Origin: Maliibacterium massiliense
Lineage (GTDB): Bacteria; Bacillota; Clostridia; Christensenellales; Maliibacteriaceae
Assembly (NCBI RefSeq): GCF_900604345.1
Contig: NZ_LR026983.1
Location: 434,001 to 498,000, forward strand
DNA length: 64,000 nt
Reading direction: 5' to 3'
Shown here piece by piece: positions 53,571 through 61,479 of this stretch. The notes under the pieces were generated by a model, which worked only from the letters and a program-made list of their open reading frames with translations, searched no databases and had not been told where the DNA came from. Positions within the stretch are counted from its first letter, which is position 1, and each line of letters starts with the position of its first letter. The position numbers and the translations under genes were made by a program.

Positions 53571-54650
53571 ATGAGCGCATGCTATACCCGTCCTTTGAAG
53601 CTCGTCCCCAACAAGATCGTCCGTTACCCCGGCGGCCGTGAGATCGACCGCTTCCGCGGCGTGGAGCCGGCCAAGGACGACGGCCGTCCCGAGGCGTGGG
53701 TGGGCTCGTGCACCACGGTGCGCAATGCCGCCAACTCGCCCGACCCACACGACGGCATGGCCAAGGTGACCCTGCCCGACGGCAGCACGCCCTATTTGAA
53801 GGATTTTATCCAGACCGATGCGGAGAACCTGCTGGGCAAAAAGCACTTTGCCCGCTACGGCAGCAACACCAACCTGCTTGTGAAGCTGCTGGACGCGGAA
53901 AAACAGCTGCGCCTGCAGGCCCATCCCACGCGCGCACACGCCAAGGAGGCCTTTGGGCAGGATTTCGGCAAGGCAGAGTGTTGGTACATCGTCTCTCTGC
54001 GCGACGATTCCCCCGTCAAGCCCTACGTGCTGATGGGTTTTAAGGAGGGCATCAAGCGGGAGATCTTTGACGAGCTCTACGACCAAGAGGACGTGCCCGC
54101 CATGGAGAACTGGTGCCACAAGGTCTTTGTCAAGCCCGGCGACATGTTCAACATCCCCGGCGGCCTGATCCACGCGGTGGGCACGGGCTGCTTCCTCATC
54201 GAGCTGCAGGAGCCCTCCGATCTGGTGGTGGGCGTCACGAAGAACCCGGAGCTGTCCGGAAAAGCGGCGGAGGACTGGAAGGAGCTGCAGCTGGGCACCT
54301 ACCATTATGAGGGCCACAGCTACGAGGAAAACCTGCGCATCAACCAGGTGCCCCCCCGCGTGCTGCGCGAGGATGCCGGCGGCAAGGAAACCTACCTGAT
54401 CGGCAGCGCGCAGACCCCCTACTTCAGCGCGGCGCTCTACGAGGTGATGGGCGCCTTCAAACCCATGGACACCGGCACCTTCTCCATCGCCATCGTGCTG
54501 GAGGGGGCGGGTAGCATCAACTACGCGGGCGGCGAGCTGCCCATCAAGCGGGGCGACGAGCTCTTTTTGCCCGCGGGCATCGCGGATATGGAGCTGTTGG
54601 CCTCCAGCGCGCTGAAGATCATCCGCTGCTTCCCCCCCGACGTCCTGTAA
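53571..54650 (+). CDS. manA: Mannose-6-phosphate isomerase, class I
   Basis: 359-residue zinc enzyme interconverting mannose-6-phosphate and fructose-6-phosphate. LKLVPNKIVRYPGGREIDRF is unlike the exact ManA start but WVGSCTTVRNAAN, LLVKLLDAEKQLRLQAHPTR (about 100-119, zinc Q and H), KAECWYIV and the IPGGLIHAVGTGCFLIELQE segment (zinc His and catalytic region, about 200) are typical of type I isomerases. The C-terminal cupin-like strand region (GDELFLPAGIADME) completes it. TCGGAGGTG precedes ATG 53571. TATAAT at 53529-53534 may be its -10 box; a -35 box is weak. Confidence 0.92.
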   Translation: MSACYTRPLKLVPNKIVRYPGGREIDRFRGVEPAKDDGRPEAWVGSCTTVRNAANSPDPHDGMAKVTLPDGSTPYLKDFIQTDAENLLGKKHFARYGSNTNLLVKLLDAEKQLRLQAHPTRAHAKEAFGQDFGKAECWYIVSLRDDSPVKPYVLMGFKEGIKREIFDELYDQEDVPAMENWCHKVFVKPGDMFNIPGGLIHAVGTGCFLIELQEPSDLVVGVTKNPELSGKAAEDWKELQLGTYHYEGHSYEENLRINQVPPRVLREDAGGKETYLIGSAQTPYFSAALYEVMGAFKPMDTGTFSIAIVLEGAGSINYAGGELPIKRGDELFLPAGIADMELLASSALKIIRCFPPDVL

Positions 54651-54670
54651 AGCACATGTAAGCTGCAGTC

Positions 54671-54702
54671 AGCCGCGCCAGAAGCTCTGGCGCGGCTTTT
54701 TT
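54671..54702 (+). terminator. Terminator of manA
   Basis: AGCCGCGCCAGA and TCTGGCGCGGCT form a 12-bp stem followed by TTTTTTG. Confidence 0.93.
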
Positions 54703-54809
54703 GTCCCGTCACCAGCACCCCCTTTGGCATTGGAACCCTCCTTGCGGCCGCATCATACCCTGTTAGTGGAACATTTCCCCCATCCAACAGACAAGGAGGC
54801 CTTCCGGTT

Positions 54810-55631
54810 ATGAATTGCAAACCGACAAACTGCAGCCCCTGCAGTTGCCACAGCCATTGCTCGGGCGCAAACAACTGCGCCTGCCCCAAACCCACCCCCG
54901 GCTGCGAGCCCAAGCCCTGCATCCTGGTGGACCAGGTGTTTGATAGCTGCCGCATCAAAGAGACCATCAAGGATGCCGTGCTGGTACCCTCGGATCCCCG
55001 TCTGCGTGCAAGCGGCGACGCCTGTCAGCCGCAACCGCCCTTTACATTTCTTGGATGCAGCAGCTCCTGCAGCAAGGTGGCGCTTTCCGATCTGAGCGTT
55101 ACCCCCATGGAGGATGACTGCAATTGCAACTGCAATTGCAATTGCGGCTGCCACCACACCAGCGGCCGCGTGCGCGTGCGCGGCAACGTGACCGTGCCCA
55201 TCATGGTGTACTATCGCGACGCGTGCTGCAACGAGTTCACCGCCGATACCTGCGTTACCCTGCCCATCGACACCATCATGACCATGCCCTGCGATGCGCA
55301 GATCCCCGCAGGTATCGAGGTGATGGGCTCGGCGGTGTGCTGCTGCGGCTGCTTTACCGACGGCCATTTCGTCATGACGCTCGATGTGGTGGTGTTGCTG
55401 TTCGTCACCGCGCGCGTGCCCATGTACATCACCGGCACGCCCGTAGACGAGGTGCCCGAATGCGCCAAGGTCGCCGGCGGCAACAGCTGCTCCTGCAAGG
55501 GCGACTGCATCGACGACTTCCCCATCTTCGCCGCCCCGCGCTGCAACGGCGTGCTGCTGCAGGCGTCCAGCACCCAGACCAATATGCTCTACGCGCCCAC
55601 CAACAACAGCTGCATGCGCGTGGAGCGCTGA
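54810..55631 (+). CDS. Cysteine-rich protein, possible spore coat/surface protein
   Basis: 273-residue protein with about 33 cysteines, mostly in clusters: CSPCSCHSHC near 8-17, a CNCNCNCNCGC run near 104-114, and CCCGC near 178. The N-terminal segment KPCILVDQVFDSCRIKETI is followed by two beta-rich stretches (RVRVRGNVTVPIMVYYRD and HFVMTLDVVVLLFVTARVPM) that look like the SPOCS/DUF3794-type strands of clostridial spore coat proteins. There is no signal peptide. A role in the spore coat or exosporium, with cross-linking or metal binding by Cys, is an inference. CAAGGAGG precedes ATG 54810. Confidence 0.72.
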   Translation: MNCKPTNCSPCSCHSHCSGANNCACPKPTPGCEPKPCILVDQVFDSCRIKETIKDAVLVPSDPRLRASGDACQPQPPFTFLGCSSSCSKVALSDLSVTPMEDDCNCNCNCNCGCHHTSGRVRVRGNVTVPIMVYYRDACCNEFTADTCVTLPIDTIMTMPCDAQIPAGIEVMGSAVCCCGCFTDGHFVMTLDVVVLLFVTARVPMYITGTPVDEVPECAKVAGGNSCSCKGDCIDDFPIFAAPRCNGVLLQASSTQTNMLYAPTNNSCMRVER

Positions 55632-55652
55632 CCCATCCCCCTTTTTCACAGC

Positions 55653-55685
55653 AAAAAAGGCCCGCGCAAGGAGCGCGGGCCTTTC
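55653..55685. terminator. Bidirectional terminator, Cys-rich gene and LCP gene
   Basis: AGGCCCGCGC and GCGCGGGCCT form a 10-bp stem with an AAGGA loop; T-runs follow on both strands, six T on the minus strand toward the LCP gene's end. Confidence 0.9.
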
Positions 55686-55699
55686 GTCTATTCGGCGGC

Positions 55700-56740
55700 C
55701 TAATACTGTTTTTCCGGGGGCTCGTAGAGACCCACGATAAAGTTCTGTATCGTCTTTTTACACTCCGCAATGTTGGGCACGAGCACCGCGGCGCCGTTGA
55801 TCTTCTCCGATGAGAACGCGCCGTCCATGGGCACGCGCAACTGCTCCACCCCCGCGCCCTTGAAGCTGAGCACCTTCAGGCCCACCGAGAGGATCTGATC
55901 CGGCGTGAGGTTTGTCTCAATGTAGGGCGAAACGTCTTGCACCAGGCCGGGCGCGTCGAGGATGTTCATCTGCATCACCTTCTTGAACATCTCGATGAGC
56001 ACCTTGCGCTGACGGGCCGTGCGCTCGTAGTCAGAGTTGCCCACATGGCGCACGCGCGCGTAGGCCACGGCCTGCCGGCCGTTGAGCTGCTGCTCGCCGC
56101 CGTGGGCCAGAAATTCCACCTGCTTGTCATTGGGGTCCTTTTCCCTATTGATCTTGTTGAGTTCCACAATGACCTCGTTTACATAATTGACCTCTTCCTC
56201 GCGCACATCGATGGTGATACTGCCCACGCGGTTGATGATCTTTTCCATGCTGATAAAGTCCACAATCGCGTAATGCTTGAGGTTCAGGCCAAAGTTCTGG
56301 TTGACCGTCTGCAGTGCAAGGTCCGCGCCGCCCGAGGCAAATGCCGCGTTGATGCGGGTCTTGCCGTGGCCGGGGATGGCTACGTACATATCGCGCATCA
56401 GCGAGGTGAGGCGGATGGTTTTGGACTTTAGATCCACCGTGGCGATCATCATCACGTCGGTGTTGCCCACCATCTTGCCGTCGGTATTGCGGCTGTCCAC
56501 GCCCAGGCAGAGCACATTGATGGTGTCCTTGCCCAGCTCTGCGATCGCCTGCTCGTCTGCGGTGAGCGTCTCGCCCGAGGCAGGCGTGATGACGTCTCCC
56601 TGCAGGTCCGCCGACTTGCCGCCCTCATCCACGTTGGAGAGGCCCGAAAGTACATCCTGCATGTAGATGCCCCCGCCGATGACGACGACCAGCATCACGG
56701 AAAACAGCACAATGAGCGTGTTGACCAAATATTTCTTCAT
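55700..56740 (-). CDS. LytR-CpsA-Psr family wall polymer ligase
   Basis: 346-residue membrane-anchored enzyme that attaches anionic or capsular polymers to peptidoglycan. One signal-anchor helix lies at about 5-27. The LCP domain covers about 72-230: INVLCLGVDSRNTDG, NTDVMMIATVDLKSKTIRL (conserved Asp), LTSLMRDMYVAIPGHGKTRI with the pyrophosphate-binding Arg residues, and GRQAVAYARVRHVGNSDYER. The C-terminal 100 residues are a smaller partner region. ATG 56740 follows CTGGGTGCAATACAACG without a strong ribosome site. Convergent with the Cys-rich gene. Confidence 0.93.
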   Translation of the reverse strand: MKKYLVNTLIVLFSVMLVVVIGGGIYMQDVLSGLSNVDEGGKSADLQGDVITPASGETLTADEQAIAELGKDTINVLCLGVDSRNTDGKMVGNTDVMMIATVDLKSKTIRLTSLMRDMYVAIPGHGKTRINAAFASGGADLALQTVNQNFGLNLKHYAIVDFISMEKIINRVGSITIDVREEEVNYVNEVIVELNKINREKDPNDKQVEFLAHGGEQQLNGRQAVAYARVRHVGNSDYERTARQRKVLIEMFKKVMQMNILDAPGLVQDVSPYIETNLTPDQILSVGLKVLSFKGAGVEQLRVPMDGAFSSEKINGAAVLVPNIAECKKTIQNFIVGLYEPPEKQY

Positions 56741-56906
56741 CGTTGTATTGCACCCAGCTTCCTACATTCATCGATCGTTCTTCATTGATCGTTCAAGAGC
56801 CATACTTTATTATTATACCCATTTTTCTAGCGCAGGCAAGCGATAAGGAAGTATGTCCCTTCCTTTTTCATAGACGCACAATGTATCGGATTTGTTTCGC
56901 ACCGCG

Positions 56907-56952
56907 CAAAAAAAGCAAAAAAGAAGGCGCAACCACACAAATTGCGCCTTCT
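56907..56952 (-). terminator. Terminator downstream of mgtE
   Basis: AGAAGGCGCAA and TTGCGCCTTCT form a perfect 11-bp stem, followed on the minus strand by TTTTTTGCTTTTTTTGC. It lies about 160 bases after the mgtE stop. The rest of the 370-base stretch 56741-57110 holds two small GC-rich inverted repeats (GTCCC/GGGAC at 56968-56981) and no gene that I can support. Confidence 0.85.
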
Positions 56953-57110
56953 CCTATCAAAGACCGTCCCGTCTGGGACGAATATTCCAAAGCCATATCC
57001 ATCGTGCGCCGCACGGCGCCTGCGTCGGATCATCCGGCGGCAGCCTTCCTCAAGCAGGGCCTCCGCCTGCTATATCCTATGCGGCGGGTGCATCGGGCGT
57101 TCCCCTTTTT

Positions 57111-58463
57111 TTAGGCAAGGTGCATGACGTTTGTCGCAATGGCAAAGTAGACCATCAGCGAGCAGGCGTCCACAATGGTGGTGATCATGGGGCTGGCCAT
57201 GATCGCCGGGTCCAGCTTGATGCGCTTGGCGATCATAGGCAGGGTGCAACCGATCACCTTGGCCAGCACCACCGTGCACAGCAGGCTGATGTTGACGGCC
57301 AGCGCGATCATGATGCTGGTCTTTTCAAAGAGCATCAGCCGGGCAAAGTTCACCGCCACCAGGCCCGCGCCCACCAGCAGTGCCACGCGCAGCTCCTTCC
57401 ACATCACCTTGAAGATATCGCGCCACTGGATCTCGCCCAGCGCCATGCCGCGTATAACCATGGTGGAAGCCTGGCTGCCGCAGTTGCCGCCAGTATCCAT
57501 CAGCATGGGGATGAAGGCTGCCAGCACCACGGCGGACTGCAGCACGCTGTTGTAGTGCTGGATGATCTTGCCGGTAAAGGTGGCAGAGATCATCAAAATC
57601 AGCAGCCACACGATGCGGTTTTTGGCCAGCTGCATCACGCCGGTCTTGAGGTAGGTATCCTCCGACGGCATCATGGCCGCCATTTTTTCAAAGTCCTCGG
57701 TGTTCTCCTCCTCGATGACGTCCACGACGTCATCTACAGTGATGATGCCCACCAGGCGCTGCTCGGCGTCCACCACCGGCACCGCCATCAAATCATATTT
57801 GCGCACGATGTCAGCCACCTGCTCCTGGTCGTCGAGCGTGTGCACAGAGATAACGTTGTCGTCCATGATCTCCTGCACCAGGGTGTCCTCCTGGGCAAAC
57901 ACCAAATCGCGCAGTTCCAGCGTGCCCAGCAGGTTGCGCTTGTCGTTGACCACATAGCAGGTGTAGATGGTCTCGCGGTCCAGCGACGCCTGGCGCAGAT
58001 GGCTCATGGCCTGGCGCACCGTCCAGCTACCCTTGAAGCTGACGAACTCGATGGTCATAATCGAGCCCGCGCTGTTGTCCGGGTAGCTCAAAAAAAGGTT
58101 GATCAAACGGCGCGTCTTTTCATCGGTATTGTGCAGCACCTTGGTCACGACGTTTGCGGGCACCTCCTCGAGGAAGTCCACCGTATCGTCCATGAACAGG
58201 TCGTCCAGCAGCGCGCGCACCTCGTGGTTGGAGATGGACGCCACGATATGCGCCTGCTGCTCGCTGGTCATATAGGCAAACACGTCCGCGGAGATATCCT
58301 TGGGCAGCAGCCGGAACACCAGCAGCATCTTTTCGTTGTCAAGATCCTCCAGGATCGTAGCGATGTCCACCGGATTGTGCTCGGAAATTTCTTCTTTTAA
58401 TTGCCCCCATTTGTTTTGTGCGATCAGCGCCAAAATACGCTGCATGGTCATCATTTCTTCCAT
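57111..58463 (-). CDS. mgtE: Magnesium transporter MgtE
   Basis: 450-residue magnesium channel. The cytosolic N domain (about 1-130: ILALIAQNKWGQLKEEISEH, MEEMM start, SEQQAHIVASI) is followed by two CBS domains (about 140-260, with DDVVDVIEEENTEDF as the plug-helix linker) and five membrane helices. The pore signature is MDTGGNCGSQASTMVIRGMA near 330-349 and LDPAIMASPMITTIVDACSL close to the end. Start ATG 58463 has GAGGTGA seven bases upstream; an ATG at 58484 is possible. No M-box is recognised upstream. Instead there is a leader ORF at 58663-58758. Confidence 0.95.
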   Translation of the reverse strand: MEEMMTMQRILALIAQNKWGQLKEEISEHNPVDIATILEDLDNEKMLLVFRLLPKDISADVFAYMTSEQQAHIVASISNHEVRALLDDLFMDDTVDFLEEVPANVVTKVLHNTDEKTRRLINLFLSYPDNSAGSIMTIEFVSFKGSWTVRQAMSHLRQASLDRETIYTCYVVNDKRNLLGTLELRDLVFAQEDTLVQEIMDDNVISVHTLDDQEQVADIVRKYDLMAVPVVDAEQRLVGIITVDDVVDVIEEENTEDFEKMAAMMPSEDTYLKTGVMQLAKNRIVWLLILMISATFTGKIIQHYNSVLQSAVVLAAFIPMLMDTGGNCGSQASTMVIRGMALGEIQWRDIFKVMWKELRVALLVGAGLVAVNFARLMLFEKTSIMIALAVNISLLCTVVLAKVIGCTLPMIAKRIKLDPAIMASPMITTIVDACSLMVYFAIATNVMHLA

Positions 58464-58643
58464 GCGCTTCACCTCTTTCTCCATCCTTCGCAAGGCGCGG
58501 CGGATGATTTTTTTGACCGCGCCCATACGGGCACAGCAAAACCAAGGCACTTTTACAATGCCCGCCTGCGTGTTTTCTTTGTTTTGGAAAGAAGCTTTTT
58601 ATCAGCGTCGTTGATCGCGTCCCGCGCCAAAGGACAGTCAATG

Positions 58644-58698
58644 AGATGGCGCCATCTTTGTATTAAACGGCTGCGCGCACGGACGCAGATGGGCCATC
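58644..58698 (-). promoter_or_regulatory. Competing hairpin segments between leader ORF and mgtE
   Basis: On the minus strand GATGGCCCATC (58698-58688), inside the leader ORF, is followed by the palindrome AGATGGCGCCATCT (58657-58644) just after its stop. CCATCT of the first can pair with AGATGG of the second, or the second can fold on itself. This arrangement resembles the alternative pairings of an attenuator. No T-run terminator was found directly after it. Confidence 0.4.
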
Positions 58699-58758
58699 GC
58701 CGCTACTGTCTATCGGAACGCTATCTTCGACGACAAATAATCGCCCGCCTCCGTCCAT
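58663..58758 (-). CDS. Leader peptide ORF upstream of mgtE (31 codons)
   Basis: ATG at 58758 stands five bases after GGAGGTGA, the best ribosome-binding site of this area, and the frame runs to TAA at 58663. The 31-residue product starts MDGGGRLFVVEDSVPIDSS and ends GDGPSASVRAAV. It has five acidic residues and two prolines. It has no known relatives that I recognise. It lies 200 bases before mgtE on the same strand, behind its own promoter. Acidic and proline-rich leader peptides upstream of Mg2+ transporter genes in enterobacteria sense Mg2+ through ribosome stalling; a similar job here is a hypothesis. Confidence 0.5.
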   Translation of the reverse strand: MDGGGRLFVVEDSVPIDSSGDGPSASVRAAV

Positions 58759-58815
58759 GACGTTCACCTCCATAAAGATGTGCTGCAGTGGGCCAATTTT
58801 CACCCACTATATAAA

Positions 58816-58844
58816 AGATTAACCCTTCTGACAGACCGTGTCAA
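58816..58844 (-). promoter_or_regulatory. Promoter of the leader ORF-mgtE transcript
   Basis: TTGACA (58844-58839) is perfect; TAATCT (58821-58816) follows at 17 bases and is a weak -10. An alternative -10, TATATA, lies seven bases later. The region 58845-59107 contains no other gene. Confidence 0.55.
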
Positions 58845-59107
58845 GCACTGTTGCTGAAATATAGCGACGTAAAGCCGTATTAAACCCGTTTCATCGATCA
58901 AACTGACAAAAATTAAACCAATATAGGAAAATTCAACCCATTCTCCCTGTGGCATGGGCCGGCGGCAAAAAGCGTGTAAATCTCCCCTGCACATCTTGAA
59001 AGAAGTAATAAAAACATGTATAGTATAATATAGGAAAAACTGGGGACATATTGTTGAACGATGTGCTCCCGGAAATACACTTCCATTTTCAGAAAGGATG
59101 AATACCA

Positions 59108-59953
59108 ATGCCTATCTGCAAAACATCCACCCTTCTCAAGATGGCGCAGGAAAACAAGTACTGCGTCCCCGCCTTCAACGTGTACAACTACGAGTCCATC
59201 GCCTGGACGCTGGAAGTTGCCGAGGAGATGCAGCGCCCCGTGCTGATCATGGTTTGGCATGGCGCCAGCCAGCTGATCCCCTTTAGCACCATCCGCGCCA
59301 TCACGCATGACCTGGCCAAGGACCTGACGGTGCCCGTCGCCCTGCATATGGACCATAGCTACTCGTTCGAATCGGCGATGGAAGGCCCCCGCTACGGCTT
59401 CAACTCCACCATGTACGATGGTTCCACCCTGCCGTTTGAAGAGAACGTCGCCAACACCCGCGAGGTGGTCAAGGCCGCGCATGCCATGGGCTGCGAGGTT
59501 GAGGCGGAGCTGGGTCATGTTGGCCAGGGCAACAACCTTGCCGACTTTGCAGAGGGCACCGGCGCTTTCACCGATCCTGCGCAGATGGTCAAGTTCATCG
59601 AGCTGACCGGCGTGGACTTCCTGGCCGTCTCCATCGGCAACGCGCACGGCGCGTACGCCGCCACCCCCAACCTGAAACTGGACCTGCTCAAAGAGCTGCG
59701 CGCCGCCACCGACATCCCCTTGGTCATGCACGGTGGTTCGGGCATCCCCGCCGAGCAGGTGAAGAAGGCCATCGGCATTGGTATCGCCAAAATGAACATC
59801 GCCACCGACTTCTGGAACGCGATGTATGAATCCGTCAAAGAGAGCACCGAGGACGCCGAGAAGAAGAACAGCTTCATCGTGTCGCTGGGCGCGCGCGAGC
59901 AGTTCAAGGACTTCGTCCGCTCCCGCTTCGAAATGCTTGTGGGCATCGAGTAA
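59108..59953 (+). CDS. Class II fructose-bisphosphate aldolase family protein
   Basis: 281-residue zinc aldolase. YCVPAFNVYNYESIAWTLEV at the start, VALHMDHSYSFESAMEG with zinc His near 80-83, STMYDGSTLPFEENV, VEAELGHVGQGNN, SIGNAHGAYAA and VMHGGSGIPAEQVKKAI are all present. It could be the glycolytic enzyme, an IolJ-type 5-keto-2-deoxygluconate-6-phosphate aldolase or a tagatose-type aldolase; sequence reading does not decide. A -10 box TATAAT is at 59024-59029. AGAAAGGATG stands before ATG 59108. It is monocistronic, bounded by a strong terminator. Confidence 0.93.
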   Translation: MPICKTSTLLKMAQENKYCVPAFNVYNYESIAWTLEVAEEMQRPVLIMVWHGASQLIPFSTIRAITHDLAKDLTVPVALHMDHSYSFESAMEGPRYGFNSTMYDGSTLPFEENVANTREVVKAAHAMGCEVEAELGHVGQGNNLADFAEGTGAFTDPAQMVKFIELTGVDFLAVSIGNAHGAYAATPNLKLDLLKELRAATDIPLVMHGGSGIPAEQVKKAIGIGIAKMNIATDFWNAMYESVKESTEDAEKKNSFIVSLGAREQFKDFVRSRFEMLVGIE

Positions 59954-59967
59954 GCAAAAAAACAAAC

Positions 59968-60004
59968 AAAAAAGCCTGTGCTATGTGGCACAGGCTTTTT
60001 TTGC
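59968..60004 (+). terminator. Terminator of the second class II aldolase gene
   Basis: AAAAAGCCTGTGC and GCACAGGCTTTTT form a stem with a TATGTG-type loop, followed by TTTTTTGCG. Confidence 0.95.
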
Positions 60005-60300
60005 GCATTAAAAAAGGCGCTTTTTTGAGGGCACCCGAACGTCCAATGGCTTGCAGGCGCTGCCCATCGCACGGCGCGCCACCGCAAACGATCAGCTGCG
60101 CTGGGACAAGATGCGCGCCAGGCACCGCCGTGCGGGTCAGCACGCCTGCCGGCGCCTCCACGCGTACACGTTTACGCGGCTATCTTACCTGTGGACGTGG
60201 GCACATTGTTTGTGGCATTTGCGGCACCTCCGCGCGCGTACGTGCTGGCGTAGCTTCCATACAGTGCCGCCCCATCCGCTTCCAGTCGCGCGCTTTTTCG
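60005..60300. other. Intergenic stretch without recognised gene
   Basis: About 300 bases between the aldolase terminator and the end of the convergent CDF gene. It starts with AAAAAAGGCGCTTTTTTG, a small symmetrical hairpin at 60010-60027 that may back up termination. The remainder is GC-rich; I see no gene, RNA motif or repeat. Confidence 0.5.
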
Positions 60301-61212
60301 TTAATGGTGCGCGTGCAGGTGCTGCTCGTTGGGAAAGACGGGATTGATGTGCACTACCACGTCGGCCAAATCCTCATGCTCGCTCATCAGCACGCGCTTG
60401 ATCTCGTTTGCGATGGCGTGGCTCTTGGCCACCGACATATCCGCGTCTACGGAGATCTTGACCAGCAGCAGAAAGCGCACCCCCACCGGCTTTGCCATCA
60501 GCGCGTCAATGTGATCCACCCCCGCCACCGAGAGGATGTGCTGGCGGTAGTCCTCCTCATGCGCGTTGTTTATGTTGGTATCCAGCAGCACGCGGTAGGC
60601 AGGGCGCAGAATGACGATGCCCGATCGCGCGATCCAAAGCGCGATGAGCGCGCCCACCACGCCGTCCACCCACAGCACGCCAAAGCGCGTCATGATAATG
60701 CTTACAAGCGTGCCGATGGAGAGCACCACATCGTTGCGGTGATCCTCCGCGTTGGCCGTAATCAACAGGCTGTTGGCCCGCCTGCCCATGCGGCTTGCCC
60801 ACAGGTAGAGCGCAGACTTCACCGCGATGGTCACACCCGCCACCCCCACCGCCAAATAGGAAAAGGAGGCATGGCTGCCGTTGAAAATACGCTGTAGCGA
60901 GGAATAAAAGAGCGTTCCCGCCACCAGCAGCAGCGACAGTGCGATCACAAACGAAAAAATGTACTCCGCCTTGCCGTGGCCGAAGGGGTGTTCGTCATCC
61001 TTGGGCTTGCCCGCGATATAGCCCCCCAGGTACGTCATTACCGAGGAAAAGACGTCGCCCGCGCTGTTGGCGCCATCGGCCAGCAGCGCCTGGCTCTGCG
61101 CCATAAAGCCCACAACCAGCTTGGCCGCCATCAGCGCAAGGTTGGCAAAGATGCCCATGATTGCCACGCGACGCGTGGCAATCATGCGCTGCTGGCTGTT
61201 TGCGTGCTGCAT
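60301..61212 (-). CDS. Cation diffusion facilitator exporter (Mn-type residues)
   Basis: 303-residue membrane antiporter with six helices and a C-terminal ferredoxin-like domain that exports divalent metal ions. ALLADGANSAGDVFSS in helix 2 gives NxxxD and TANAEDHRNDVVLS in helix 5 gives DxxxD. The N-D/D-D set is what I recall for manganese exporters of the MntE group, whereas zinc exporters use D-D/H-D, so Mn2+ is the best guess. HPFGHGKAEYIFSF follows helix 2. The C-terminus is His-rich (NEQHLHAHH). GGGGGGATT lies just before ATG 61212. The codons for MIATRRVAIM form a perfect palindrome at 61156-61186. Confidence 0.92.
   Translation of the reverse strand: MQHANSQQRMIATRRVAIMGIFANLALMAAKLVVGFMAQSQALLADGANSAGDVFSSVMTYLGGYIAGKPKDDEHPFGHGKAEYIFSFVIALSLLLVAGTLFYSSLQRIFNGSHASFSYLAVGVAGVTIAVKSALYLWASRMGRRANSLLITANAEDHRNDVVLSIGTLVSIIMTRFGVLWVDGVVGALIALWIARSGIVILRPAYRVLLDTNINNAHEEDYRQHILSVAGVDHIDALMAKPVGVRFLLLVKISVDADMSVAKSHAIANEIKRVLMSEHEDLADVVVHINPVFPNEQHLHAHH
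61156..61186. repeat. 31-base perfect palindrome inside the CDF gene start
   Basis: CATGATTGCCACGCG (61156-61170), one central base, and CGCGTGGCAATCATG (61172-61186) are exact inverted copies. GGATTGCCATGC, a partial third copy of an arm, surrounds the start codon (61203-61214). The segment encodes residues about 10-19 of the CDF protein. Confidence 0.8.
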
Positions 61213-61312
61213 GGCAATCCCCCCTCACTGACAGAATGTATCATCGGAAACGCTGCGCGCAGGGCGGTGCGCTCGTTTTTCTGCGCCTTGCCCCGGCAAT
61301 GTTTAGTTTTAT

Positions 61313-61342
61313 ATTATACACGGTTATGCCGCACGATAACAA
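61313..61342 (-). promoter_or_regulatory. Promoter of the CDF gene
   Basis: TTGTTA (61342-61337) and TATAAT (61318-61313) are 18 bases apart on the minus strand, leaving a UTR of about 95 bases. Confidence 0.7.
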
Positions 61343-61415
61343 GGATTTTCTTCATTTGCACACAGGTTTCATTTTACCCTATGCGCGCACGCGGCAAAAG
61401 GTGCGGCGTCAGGGG

Positions 61416-61448
61416 TGCAAAAAGGGAACGCCGCCTGGCGTCCCCTTG
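61416..61448 (-). terminator. Terminator of the SSS symporter gene
   Basis: GGGGACGCC and GGCGTTCCC form a stem around AGGC on the minus strand, followed by TTTTTG, 33 bases after the symporter stop. Confidence 0.85.
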
Positions 61449-61479
61449 CGCTGTCCACAGCCAATTTCATTGGGCGCGC

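Noticed and set aside
58464..58840. M-box (ykoK) magnesium riboswitch upstream of mgtE
   Set aside because: I looked for its conserved segments on the minus strand and could not find them; a covariance search is still needed to be sure.
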